From PALSA-1336 sp038203095 (GTDB lineage Bacteria; Patescibacteriota; Doudnabacteria; UBA920): 64,000 nucleotides of DNA. Shown piece by piece: positions 13,955-22,998 of this stretch (within the stretch, counting starts at the first letter, position 1; every line of letters begins with the position of its first letter). The stretch is taken from NCBI GenBank assembly GCA_038203095.1, contig JBBREH010000001.1, positions 20,309 through 84,308 on the forward strand, given 5' to 3'. The notes under the pieces were generated by a model. It saw only the letters and a list, made by a program, of their open reading frames with translations, was not told the DNA's origin and made no database searches. Position numbers and translations under genes: made by a program.

Positions 13955-16201
13955 ATGAGCCAAACATTAGCCAATTTAAAGCTAAATAAAGCGGTGACCA
14001 ATCTTTTTTTTGGTTTGGTTTTTTTAAGCTTGGTAGTGCCTTTGGTATTTACCAAACATTTGTTGTATCCGTTTATTTCGACTAAATCTTTGTTGTTAAC
14101 GGGCGTTATTTTGATAGCTTTGCCCTGTTACGTTTATTTATTGGCACAAAACAAGAGCATTCGGCCAAATTCAAAAAATCCTATTAGCCTTTTGCTTCTG
14201 GTATTTATAACACTCAATTTTATTGCCGCGGTATTTGGTGTGAATTTTGGCCGTAGCTTTTGGGGCAACTACGAACGAATGAGCGGGGTGTATTATTCCT
14301 TAAATTTACTACTCCTGTATTTTTATCTGTTTTCAATTTTTCAAATTAGGGAGAACTTAGGCAAAAAGTTTTTGGACGGGGTAATTCTGGTTGCCGGCTT
14401 AACATCAGCCTACGCGGTTTTGGAGCAAAGTGGGATTTTATTTTTTCAGGACGCCTCCTACCCTTCCCGTATTTCCAGCACCTTTGGTAACCCTATATTT
14501 TTTGCCAGCTTTTTAATTATCCCAATATTTTTAAGCGCCTTTTTCGCTGTTGAAGAAAGCGTTAAATGGAAAAAGATTTTTTATTGGGCTTGTTCGGTTT
14601 TGGGCATATGGGCAATATTTTTAAGCAAAACCAGAGGCGCGGAATTTGGCTTAGGCTTAACTTTTGTAGTTTTTGGTTTGATTTTTTTGCTTAATTCTAA
14701 AAACAAGCGCTTGCTAAAAGCAGGGTGGGGGATTTTTGCCGGGTTGGTGTTAGGGGCTGTTTTGCTGTTTAGTTTTCGTAGTCATTTTGATTCCTCTTCA
14801 GTCATTGGCCGAGCTTTAACTTTTAGCGATGGCAATACCAAAGCGCGTCTAATTCAGTGGCAAAGCGGGCTAAAGGGATTTAAAGATCATCCAATTTTAG
14901 GAGTTGGGCCGGAGAATTATTACGTTATTGCCAATAAATATTTTAATCCGGAAATTTATAAATACGATTCCACTTGGTTTGACAAGCCCCACAATTTTTT
15001 ACTGGAAGTTTTGCTAACAACGGGTTTGCTTGGGTTTATGGCTTATATTGGTTTAGTTAGTTTTGTATTTGTCTCGTTTAGAAAAGCGCAGAAGAGTGGT
15101 TTAATTTCATTTACTCAGTTTTGCCTGCTTTCGTCCGCTATGTTTGCTTACCAGGCGCAAAATTTATTTGTCTTTGATACTACCTCAGCAGCCTGGGCAT
15201 TTTTTATTTTTTTGGCATTTGCCGGATATTTATGGCAGGCGAGTTTGCCGGAAATTAGTAGTGCCAGCCAAAATCAATCTAAAGTAAACTCTTTGCCGAT
15301 TTTGCCTCAAGCCCTGCTGGTTGTTGTTGGTGTGTTGAGTTTTTACGTTTGGTATGTTACCAATTGGGGAACAATTAAAGTTTTATATAATTTAAATATT
15401 GCCTATGCCTTAGGTATAAAAAATCCCAAAATTACCGCGGAGTATTATGAGCGCGCAGCCGGTCAGCCGTTTGTTTATGATAGGGGAGACATTGGCGTAA
15501 AGTATGGCGAGTTTGCGGTGCAGACGGCACAAGATTTAGGCGCGAGCTTGGAGCCTGGTTTTATTAATCAAACTTTAGATAACGCGGCCAAAGTGCTGGA
15601 AAAAACCGTGGCCGGGGTAAATAATAACCCCATTTATTGGTATCATTTGGCCAACGATTACAACACAAAAAGTATTTTTAATAAAAGCGCGGTTTTGCCA
15701 CGGGCTGTGGAGGCGGTAAATAAAGCCATTGCTTTGGTCCCGACCAGGGTTGAGCCTAAGTTTTTTTTGGTGCAAATTAAAGGTTTGCAAAATGATATTC
15801 CCAGCGTGGTAAAAATTTCTGAAGAAATAGCGGCCGCTGTACCTTGGAACGCGGAAACCAAATGGCGCCTGGCTTTGGCCTATAAAGACGCTAAGCGGCT
15901 TGATGACGCTATAGTTCAAGCCAAGCTTGCTTTAGCCGGTGGGTATAAATTTAAGCTGGTAAAGGAATTTCGTTGGCTAATAAATTATTACGCGGACAAA
16001 GAAGACTACCCCCAGGTCGCTTTACTCTACGAACAGGCTATAGTGCTTTCGCCTAATGATTTCCAGCTCTATGCCAGCTTAGCCACGGTTTATGCTAAAC
16101 TAGGGGAGAAGGACAAAGCCATTTTGGCGGCGCAAAAAGTGGTTGAATTGAACCCGGCTTCTAAAGCTAATGTTGATGCTTTTATAAAATCTTTGCAATA
16201 A
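13955..16201 (+). CDS. O-antigen ligase/PglL-type membrane protein with TPR domain (1)
   Basis: About twelve N-terminal membrane segments (residues 15-470) carry the Wzy_C signature. The large periplasmic loop has ARLIQWQSGLKGFKDHPILG, VGPENYYVIANKY and WFDKPHNFLLEVLLTTGLLG; the conserved Arg and His residues are those expected of glycan ligases and polymerases. A C-terminal soluble part (about 500-748) is made of TPR-like helices (LYASLATVYAKLGEKDKAI). Such proteins transfer lipid-linked glycans to lipid A core, protein or another glycan. With no lipid A genes visible and a Ser/Thr-rich surface protein directly upstream, protein O-glycosylation is an attractive inference. The next gene is a paralogue 17 nt away. 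Confidence 0.85.
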   Translation: MSQTLANLKLNKAVTNLFFGLVFLSLVVPLVFTKHLLYPFISTKSLLLTGVILIALPCYVYLLAQNKSIRPNSKNPISLLLLVFITLNFIAAVFGVNFGRSFWGNYERMSGVYYSLNLLLLYFYLFSIFQIRENLGKKFLDGVILVAGLTSAYAVLEQSGILFFQDASYPSRISSTFGNPIFFASFLIIPIFLSAFFAVEESVKWKKIFYWACSVLGIWAIFLSKTRGAEFGLGLTFVVFGLIFLLNSKNKRLLKAGWGIFAGLVLGAVLLFSFRSHFDSSSVIGRALTFSDGNTKARLIQWQSGLKGFKDHPILGVGPENYYVIANKYFNPEIYKYDSTWFDKPHNFLLEVLLTTGLLGFMAYIGLVSFVFVSFRKAQKSGLISFTQFCLLSSAMFAYQAQNLFVFDTTSAAWAFFIFLAFAGYLWQASLPEISSASQNQSKVNSLPILPQALLVVVGVLSFYVWYVTNWGTIKVLYNLNIAYALGIKNPKITAEYYERAAGQPFVYDRGDIGVKYGEFAVQTAQDLGASLEPGFINQTLDNAAKVLEKTVAGVNNNPIYWYHLANDYNTKSIFNKSAVLPRAVEAVNKAIALVPTRVEPKFFLVQIKGLQNDIPSVVKISEEIAAAVPWNAETKWRLALAYKDAKRLDDAIVQAKLALAGGYKFKLVKEFRWLINYYADKEDYPQVALLYEQAIVLSPNDFQLYASLATVYAKLGEKDKAILAAQKVVELNPASKANVDAFIKSLQ

Positions 16202-16218
16202 TAAATTTTAAATAATCT

Positions 16219-18489
16219 ATGCAAAAAGTTTTCAGGAATATTTTTTTTGTTTTAGTCGCGTTGTCGGTAACGGCTGCGTTTTGGGTGTCCAAGGAATTTT
16301 TATTTCCTTTTGTCACCACCAAAGCCTTCTTTTTTCGTATTTGTATTGAACTGGCACTACCGTTTTACGTTTATTTTTTGGTGTCGGACAAAAAACTTAG
16401 GCCAAATTTAAGAAATCCGCTGTCTTTGGCTGTGCTGGCCTTTCTGGCGGTTAATGTTGCCTCGGCTTTTTTTGGGGCGAGCGTGGTGCGCAGCTTTTGG
16501 GGGAACTTTGAACGTATGGGCGGCGTGTTTTATTTGGGTCATTTGGCGGCTTTATATTTTTACGTTTTGGCTATGGGTCAAATGCCCGGCGACTACATAC
16601 GCAAGTTTTTAAAGGTAATGCTTTTGGTCGCGGCGGTAATTACTTTAAACGGTATTTTTGGCTGGCTGAATTTACCGACCCTGGTGGCCGATCCATCTTT
16701 GCCTGCTAGAGTCTCAAGCACTTTGGGTAACCCAATTTATTTAGGTAGTTATTTAATTATCCCATTATTTTTGGCATTATTTTTTACCTTTCAGGCCAAA
16801 AATAAATTAGACAAAGCCGTATATTATTTTTTAGCTTTAGCTTTTGCCTGGGGAATTTTTTTAAGCAACACGCGCGGAGCCTTAGTTGGGCTGATTGCCG
16901 GAGCCTTTATTTGCGCGATTGTTTATTTGGCATTAAATCCGAATAAGAAAATTAAACAATATGGTTTTATAATTTTTGGCATTTTGGCGACCTTGGTGTT
17001 TATGATGTTTATTTATAGCAGTAAGCTGCCTAAGAGCGTAGAAAGAATTTTTACGCTCAAAGACAGCAACACTTTGGCGCGTTTAATTCAGTGGAAAATC
17101 GCTCTGTCAGGCTACAAAGACCGGCCGCTACTTGGCACAGGGCCGGAAAATTATTACGTAATTGCCAACCAATACTACCGCCCCGAACTGGCGCAGTACG
17201 ACCGCAGTTGGTTTGACAAGCCCCATAATTACATTTTGGAAATTTTGGTAACTAACGGCATTTTAGGATTAATCTCCTATTTGGCAATTTTAGGCTTTAT
17301 AATAACGGCGCTGTATAAAGGCTACAAAGCAGAGTTTTATGGTTTGGAGGAATTTTGTTTGTTGCTCGGGGCACTGTTTTCATATCAGGTTCAAAATTTG
17401 ACCGTGTTTGATACCGTGCCGGCCAGCTTAATGTTTTATGGTTTTATGGGTTTTGCCGGTTACGTTTGGACAATTTCCCAAACTTCGTTAGTTGAGGTTA
17501 AAGCAAAAGAAGCTTTGCCGGTTTTTAACATTCGGCCGCTGGCATTTTCGGCATTGGGTGTAACTTTTTTATTAATGGCTTATACAATTTACGCCACGGA
17601 AATTATTCCAATGCAAATTGCCAAAAATGTTAACTACGGCTTTGCTTACGCCTCGGTGGACCCGGCCAAAGCTTTTGAATACTTTCAAGTTGCCACATCT
17701 TTACCGTTTAATTTTGACAAAACCGAAACCGCCAGCAAGTTTGACGAGTTCGCGGCCAATTACGCCCGCAGTGCCGGGCAAAAGGACCAGACCAGGGCGC
17801 TTGCAATTCTAGACTCGGCCAGTGCGTTTACCCAAGAGGCTTTGGCTACCCAGCCCGATTATCCCATTTTGTGGCAGCGAATGTCAGGCCTATATTTATT
17901 TCGGTCGGTTCAAATAGGCGGGAAAGTGGTTGTTGACCCCAGAGCCGAAGAAGCGGCTCAAAAGGCTATTAGTTTAGCCCCCAAAAGGGAAGAGGGGTAT
18001 TTGGCCTTAGCTCAAATTCGCGCGCTTCAGGGCGACAACAAGACAGCTAAAGATTTGTTAGCTCAAGCTATGGAAAATTTTCCGGCCGATGCCGGCGTTA
18101 AAGTTCAGTTAGCCAATATGTACCGGCTTGAGGGTCAAACCGAAAAAGCCGTGGCACTAATGGAGCAGGCAGTTAAGCAGGGTTATGGTTTTAGCAGTTT
18201 TGGGGAAATTGAATGGCTTTCCAATTATTACGTTGGGCTTAAAGAGTACGATAGAGCTATGGATTTGCTTGTGTTAGGACAAAAACTGGAGCCTAACAAC
18301 TTGCTGGTATTTATAGATTTAGCCAAGCTCTACGCCGTTTCGGGCAAAAATGATTTGGCCAAAAATTTAGCGGAAAATATTATGAAGTTCGACGCCTCCC
18401 GCGCAAAAGAAATGCAAGCGCTAATAAATTCCTTGCCAAAATCGGGACAAGTTGCCGGAACTGCCAGCGGGACGCCGGCAGGGAAATAG
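16219..18489 (+). CDS. O-antigen ligase/PglL-type membrane protein with TPR domain (2)
   Basis: This 756-residue paralogue has the same architecture as the preceding gene. Shared blocks include RSFWGNFERMGGV, SSTLGNPIYLGSYLIIP, SNTRGALVGL, RLIQWKIALSGYKDRPLLG, GPENYYVIANQYY and WFDKPHNYILEILVTNGILG. About twelve membrane segments are followed by a TPR tail from residue about 530. The two genes look like a tandem duplication, and 17 nt separate them, so they are probably co-transcribed. They may have different acceptors or act as polymerase and ligase. The C-terminus ends in a short Gly/Ala/Ser-rich tail. Confidence 0.85.
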   Translation: MQKVFRNIFFVLVALSVTAAFWVSKEFLFPFVTTKAFFFRICIELALPFYVYFLVSDKKLRPNLRNPLSLAVLAFLAVNVASAFFGASVVRSFWGNFERMGGVFYLGHLAALYFYVLAMGQMPGDYIRKFLKVMLLVAAVITLNGIFGWLNLPTLVADPSLPARVSSTLGNPIYLGSYLIIPLFLALFFTFQAKNKLDKAVYYFLALAFAWGIFLSNTRGALVGLIAGAFICAIVYLALNPNKKIKQYGFIIFGILATLVFMMFIYSSKLPKSVERIFTLKDSNTLARLIQWKIALSGYKDRPLLGTGPENYYVIANQYYRPELAQYDRSWFDKPHNYILEILVTNGILGLISYLAILGFIITALYKGYKAEFYGLEEFCLLLGALFSYQVQNLTVFDTVPASLMFYGFMGFAGYVWTISQTSLVEVKAKEALPVFNIRPLAFSALGVTFLLMAYTIYATEIIPMQIAKNVNYGFAYASVDPAKAFEYFQVATSLPFNFDKTETASKFDEFAANYARSAGQKDQTRALAILDSASAFTQEALATQPDYPILWQRMSGLYLFRSVQIGGKVVVDPRAEEAAQKAISLAPKREEGYLALAQIRALQGDNKTAKDLLAQAMENFPADAGVKVQLANMYRLEGQTEKAVALMEQAVKQGYGFSSFGEIEWLSNYYVGLKEYDRAMDLLVLGQKLEPNNLLVFIDLAKLYAVSGKNDLAKNLAENIMKFDASRAKEMQALINSLPKSGQVAGTASGTPAGK

Positions 18490-18556
18490 GCTTATTGTGT
18501 AGTTGCTTGCAGTATTGTAGTCCGCCCGATTTTATGGGCTGTTAAGCAATTGGGGT

Positions 18557-18708
18557 CATATGGAATTTTGCCAATGTCGGCAGGGTAAATAATAGCGTTC
18601 GACTTTATGGAGAACCTATTATTTACTTTCGCTTAAGCGAAAAATATCTTCTCCATAAAGTCGAAGAATATTTTCCGCCGCCGCTCAACAATGGTCAAAT
18701 TCCATATG
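18557..18708 (+). repeat. MITE-like nested palindrome, copy A
   Basis: The outer 12-bp arms CATATGGAATTT (18557-18568) and AAATTCCATATG (18697-18708) enclose perfect 17-bp inner arms (18598-18614 and 18649-18665, TTCGACTTTATGGAGAA and its complement) plus a central TTCGCTTAAGCGAA. The 36 nt from 18639 to 18674 match copy B at 52520-52556 with two differences. There is no gene in 18490-18795 apart from this element. Confidence 0.8.
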
Positions 18709-18795
18709 GCTCACAATTAGGACAGCCGATGAATCCCTGCACTATCAAGATCGTGCGTGAATGAATCGGCTAACTACGCCACTAATATCCATCAT

Positions 18796-19563
18796 ATGAC
18801 AAAAAAAGACACATCTTGGGGCAAAGTCGCCAACTGGTACAACAAGCATTTGGAAGAAGGGGATGATACTTACCAGGAAAAATTAATTAAGCCTAACTTG
18901 CTTAGAATTTTGGCTCCGCGTGTGGGTGAAAATATTTTAGATGTGGGCTGTGGGCAGGGTTATTTTTCGCGTGTGTTGGCGGCTGCTGGCGCGAAAATTG
19001 TGGGTGTTGATGTTGCAGGGGAGTTAATTAGGCTTGCCAAGGAGCAGGCAGGTAAAAACGAGGTTTATTTAGTTTTGTCCGCAGAAAAACTTGCAACGCT
19101 TGCCGACAGCCGTTTTGATGCCGCCATTTGCGTTTTGGCTTTGCAAAATATAAAAAATTTACAGGCCGCGATTTTGGAAATGTCGCGTGTACTTAAAACA
19201 GGCGGCCGCGCGGTATTGGTGCTAAACCATCCTGCGTTCCGCGTGCCGGGAGCGTCGGCATGGGCTTATGACGAAAAAGCGAATATCCAATATCGTAATA
19301 TCAACAAATATCTTTCCGAGGTTTCTATGGAAGTTGATATGACCCAAGGCATAGTGGACCCTAAAAAGAAAAAATTTACCCTGTCTTTTCACCACCCTCT
19401 ACAAGTCTACTTTAAAGCCTTTTTTAAAGCCGGACTTGTTGTAACCCGCCTGGAAGAATGGACTTCCCACAAAACTTCCGACACCGGCCCACGCAAACCC
19501 GCAGAAGACAAAGCCCGCAAAGAAATCCCGCTATTTATGTGCTTGGAGTTGAGGAAAATATAA
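18796..19563 (+). CDS. Class I SAM-dependent methyltransferase
   Basis: The Rossmann motif I ILDVGCGQGYFSRVLA, the acidic residue after strand 2 (VVGVDVAGE-like IVGVDVAGELIRLA), and AICVLALQNIKNLQAAILEMSRVLKTGGRAVLVLNHP define a UbiE/BioC-like methyltransferase (Methyltransf_11). The substrate cannot be told from sequence. I chose the ATG at 18796 because the 13 codons upstream lie in repeat-rich sequence and have no homology features. No Shine-Dalgarno is evident. The gene appears to be a single unit between the MITE and a promoter further on. Confidence 0.82.
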   Translation: MTKKDTSWGKVANWYNKHLEEGDDTYQEKLIKPNLLRILAPRVGENILDVGCGQGYFSRVLAAAGAKIVGVDVAGELIRLAKEQAGKNEVYLVLSAEKLATLADSRFDAAICVLALQNIKNLQAAILEMSRVLKTGGRAVLVLNHPAFRVPGASAWAYDEKANIQYRNINKYLSEVSMEVDMTQGIVDPKKKKFTLSFHHPLQVYFKAFFKAGLVVTRLEEWTSHKTSDTGPRKPAEDKARKEIPLFMCLELRKI

Positions 19564-19621
19564 TGGTAACAGTTCGCAACCTTGAGTAGATTGGAGTTTT
19601 GTTGATGTTCCCCGATGTAGC

Positions 19622-19638
19622 GCAGGCCATCGGCCTGC
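19622..19638 (+). repeat. Short GCAGGCC/GGCCTGC hairpin
   Basis: A 7-bp perfect stem with an ATC loop lies 60 nt after the methyltransferase stop. There is no T-run, so it is a small palindromic repeat and not a classical terminator. Confidence 0.45.
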
Positions 19639-19716
19639 CAAATACTGGCAAATATGATAATACGTTCAGTCCTCTAAGCTCTTACACTTAACATTACTAA
19701 TAAAATTTTGTCTTAT

Positions 19717-19746
19717 TTGACAAGGTTTTTAAAATCGTTATTATAT
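19717..19746 (+). promoter_or_regulatory. Promoter for small membrane protein/lipase unit
   Basis: A perfect TTGACA (19717-19722) is followed after 18 nt by TTATAT (19741-19746). It lies 35 nt upstream of the next ATG. Confidence 0.65.
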
Positions 19747-19780
19747 TTAAAAGGGTAAAATTAATTTTAAACGAAACAAA

Positions 19781-20140
19781 ATGACAAAAATACAAAAAAT
19801 TTGGCTAGGAATATTTTTAGCCATGTTTATTATGCCGGAGGTATTGTGGAGCCCTATAGTGAAGTTTTGGATTAGTTGGTACCAACCAACAGTGCAGGGT
19901 CATTATCAGGTTTGGAGACAAAACTTTTTGGATAATTATGGAAATTCTGGACTATGGAGCCATATTCTATTAGTTCAATTTTTCGGGCTTTTTTTAACCA
20001 CTATATATTTATTAGTTGTTAGGAAAACTTTTAAAAATAAAATTTTATTTTGGACAGCTTTCTGCCTGTTTTCATTTGCTGCTGTATTTGTATTTTATAT
20101 TCATGGATTTTCAACTATTAATTTTGGTTCATTGCCGTAA
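19781..20140 (+). CDS. Small membrane protein of unknown function
   Basis: This 119-residue protein has three predicted membrane segments: residues about 7-25 (IWLGIFLAMFIMPEVLW), 62-80 (ILLVQFFGLFLTTIYLLVV) and 88-107 (ILFWTAFCLFSFAAVFVFYI). The loop between the first two is rich in Trp, Tyr and Gln. I do not recognise a family. It precedes the secreted lipase gene by 41 nt and shares its apparent promoter, so the two may be expressed together. Confidence 0.6.
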   Translation: MTKIQKIWLGIFLAMFIMPEVLWSPIVKFWISWYQPTVQGHYQVWRQNFLDNYGNSGLWSHILLVQFFGLFLTTIYLLVVRKTFKNKILFWTAFCLFSFAAVFVFYIHGFSTINFGSLP

Positions 20141-20181
20141 AGCGAAACAAAATTAAAATCAAATAATACCTCAAGGAAGTT

Positions 20182-22995
20182 ATGAAAATATTAAAACAGA
20201 ATCATTATTATATTTTATTTGCTTCCTTGACTTTATTTGTTCTATTTCCACCCAAAGTCTCGGCAAGCAGTGTTTATTTTGCCCAGAATAACTCTACCGG
20301 CAATGTGTTTTATGAATATATTTATTTAGCGCATAACGGACATAGCTACCAAGGCGATGACAGCTCCGGTCATTCATTTGGATCCGATTTTGCAGATTAT
20401 ATAGCCAACTTTGCTAATGGGTCTGACTACCCTATTGCCACAACCTCCGTGACTTCCTATGTCACGGATATTATTTTGCAAATTAAAGATACTAACCTCA
20501 CAGAGAACGCTGATTATGCCATTCAGTTTGACTGTATTGGATTTGACGGTTCCTATCTCGGTGCTTTCCATTCCGCATATGTAAATTCCTCAGCTTTTTC
20601 TGATGATTTTGTTTCAGTAGATTTCCCTTTTTCCGGCATAAACTGCGATTTAAGCAAATATCAAATACATCAAATTGTTGAGTATAGGGGCGGTCAGTCG
20701 GTTGTGCAAACTGCTATTCGAGTCCGAGCCCAAAATACTAATTCGTTAAATGGGTACGGCCTGTCCAATGATAATGGTACTATTATTGATGATTACGAAC
20801 CACAGATGGTTATTAAAAGCGGACCGCTGGTGGCAAAAACTCCGGTGTTGATTGTGCCAGGGACTTTGGGAACAGAAATAGATAAAGGTGCCGATATTCT
20901 TTGGCCAAATATAGATAAGATGTTCTCGGTGAGTCCGATTCACTCCGATGATTTTATGGATCCGTTGGCTTTTAACCAAGATGGCAGTCCTTTGAATGCA
21001 AGTTTGAGCTTAGGGCAGGTACTAACAGTCTCAGTTCAAGCTTTTAATTATTCTCAAAAACTTCTTGAAGATTTTATTTCCCAGGGATATGCTACCGATA
21101 CCAACTTGTCCCTTTTTCCCTACGACTGGCGCGATGACATTGCTAAAAACGCAAATACTGTTTTAAGTCAAAAAATAGATCAACTGATAGCTTCTTCCGG
21201 CTCATCCAAAATTGATATTATTGCGCATAGCCAGGGCGGGTTGCTCATAAAAAAATTATTACTTGACCATCCCGAATACCAGACGAAAATTAATAAGTTA
21301 GTTTTTGTAGGTACGCCCAATTTAGGCTCGCCGAAATCTTTAAAGGTATTGATCTATGGCGATGATTTTGGTATTAAAAAATATGGTTTAGGGCTCGACC
21401 CGCTTGAAATAAAAAAAATTTCCCAAAACATGCCTTCGGTTTATCAAATGCTGCCCAGTCGGGAATATTTTAACCATTCCTCAGGTTATTTGGGGCAATA
21501 TACTTTTAACTTGGATTCTAAATCTGGCAAGATTCTCCCTACTTTTGACGAAACAAAAAATATCCTCAAAACACCTTTTTATAATTTAAACAGCAGTTTG
21601 GTTGACAGCGCCGACACTTTTCATTCATCAGCCTTTGATAACTTTGACTTTAGCAATACCGGCATTAAGACTTTTAACATTATGGGTTGTAAATCTGCCA
21701 CCATTGGTAAAATGTTTATTAATGGAACTGGCGGAAAAGATGATATTACTTACGAGCCGGGGGATGGCACGGTGCCTTTAATTTCGGCCAGTAATATTAA
21801 CGGAGCGCAGAATTTTTATGTTACTAAAACTGGGGACATCCATGGAACTATGTTAACAACGGATGGAGTGCGTCAAAAAATAGTAAATATTATTGCCGAT
21901 ACCAACATTCCAACCTCCGGCCTTATTACCTCAAATCCCGCGCTTTGCGTGTTTAAAGGGAAGAAAGTAGAAGTCCATAGCCCCGTGGATTTGAATATTT
22001 ACGATGAGAATAACAACCACGTTGGTCCCAACCCAGACGGCAGTTTTGACTATCAAATAGAAGGCGTGCAGTATGATGAAATTGGTCATAATAAATATGC
22101 TTTTCTGCCTGATGACGGACATATTTATACGCTTAAGTTAAACGCCACCGGCATGGGAAGTTTTAATTTTTATTCTTCAAGTGTAAACGGCAGTCAAACA
22201 GATAATATTGCTTATTATAGTGATGTACTTATTGCTTCTTCTTCCACAGCCCAAGTAATCCTAAATTCTGATAACAATCAAACAATTGATTTTACCAGCG
22301 ACAGCAGAACAATTGCTCCTTCCTCAATTTTAGACGCCAATCAGTCCCTTGACCCCATCTCTCCCATTTCAACCTCCACCATAACCGGTAGTTTAACTAG
22401 TCCTGGGGTTTACACTGGCAGTGTTAGTATCAGCTTGTTAGCAACTGATCCTGTTATTGTTGGCAAGGAGAACCAGACATCGGCAGTGCTTAAAACCCAA
22501 TATGGTCTTGATGGGGGAGGCTATCAAACTTACAGCACCACATCGCCGGTTAGCGTATCATCCGAAGGCCAACATAGCATAACCTTCTTCTCCACTGACC
22601 GTGCAGGTAACAATGAGCCGGAGCAGACGGTTAGTTTTGCCATCATAAAGCAGGTTGTTTCATCAGGCGACGGGGGCGGGGGAGGAGGGCCATCACAATT
22701 TAATACACCTTTTTACTTCATTACAACACCCACAACCGCAGGCCGGGTTTTGGGCACCAGCACAACGGCTTCCATAGTTAATCCCCTAATTAGCCAGTTG
22801 CCGCCACAGCCCCAGCTCCGCCATAAGGAAGGTAGCTTAATTGTGGACGCTAGAGGTACAGTTTACCTGGTTCAAAAGCAGTTGCTTCGTCCATTTACTT
22901 CAGCCAAACGTTTTTTGTTTTTAAAATTCAAGTTCAAAAATGTCAGCCCTATGTTAGAAGGTGACAGTGGTTATTTTTTGGGGATGCCGATGTGA
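20182..22995 (+). CDS. Secreted LCAT/PGAP1-like lipase with beta-domain and surface motif
   Basis: The 937-residue protein has a signal peptide (YILFASLTLFVLFPPKVSA). An alpha/beta-hydrolase domain begins near residue 215: PVLIVPGTLGTEIDKG (oxyanion region), YDWRDD, and IDIIAHSQGGLLIKK with nucleophile Ser350. GDGTVPLISA and GDIHGTM are likely sources of the acid and His. This is the LCAT/phospholipid acyltransferase-lipase pattern. A later Ig-like domain resembles chitobiase/OmpL47-type repeats (YGLDGGGYQTY...STDRAGNNEPE). The C-terminus repeats the surface-protein motif: GTVYLVQKQLLRPFTSAKRF. SD AAGGAAG precedes the ATG. It probably acts outside the cell on lipids of its own or a host envelope; that target is inference. 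Confidence 0.8.
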   Translation: MKILKQNHYYILFASLTLFVLFPPKVSASSVYFAQNNSTGNVFYEYIYLAHNGHSYQGDDSSGHSFGSDFADYIANFANGSDYPIATTSVTSYVTDIILQIKDTNLTENADYAIQFDCIGFDGSYLGAFHSAYVNSSAFSDDFVSVDFPFSGINCDLSKYQIHQIVEYRGGQSVVQTAIRVRAQNTNSLNGYGLSNDNGTIIDDYEPQMVIKSGPLVAKTPVLIVPGTLGTEIDKGADILWPNIDKMFSVSPIHSDDFMDPLAFNQDGSPLNASLSLGQVLTVSVQAFNYSQKLLEDFISQGYATDTNLSLFPYDWRDDIAKNANTVLSQKIDQLIASSGSSKIDIIAHSQGGLLIKKLLLDHPEYQTKINKLVFVGTPNLGSPKSLKVLIYGDDFGIKKYGLGLDPLEIKKISQNMPSVYQMLPSREYFNHSSGYLGQYTFNLDSKSGKILPTFDETKNILKTPFYNLNSSLVDSADTFHSSAFDNFDFSNTGIKTFNIMGCKSATIGKMFINGTGGKDDITYEPGDGTVPLISASNINGAQNFYVTKTGDIHGTMLTTDGVRQKIVNIIADTNIPTSGLITSNPALCVFKGKKVEVHSPVDLNIYDENNNHVGPNPDGSFDYQIEGVQYDEIGHNKYAFLPDDGHIYTLKLNATGMGSFNFYSSSVNGSQTDNIAYYSDVLIASSSTAQVILNSDNNQTIDFTSDSRTIAPSSILDANQSLDPISPISTSTITGSLTSPGVYTGSVSISLLATDPVIVGKENQTSAVLKTQYGLDGGGYQTYSTTSPVSVSSEGQHSITFFSTDRAGNNEPEQTVSFAIIKQVVSSGDGGGGGGPSQFNTPFYFITTPTTAGRVLGTSTTASIVNPLISQLPPQPQLRHKEGSLIVDARGTVYLVQKQLLRPFTSAKRFLFLKFKFKNVSPMLEGDSGYFLGMPM

Positions 22996-22998
22996 AAG

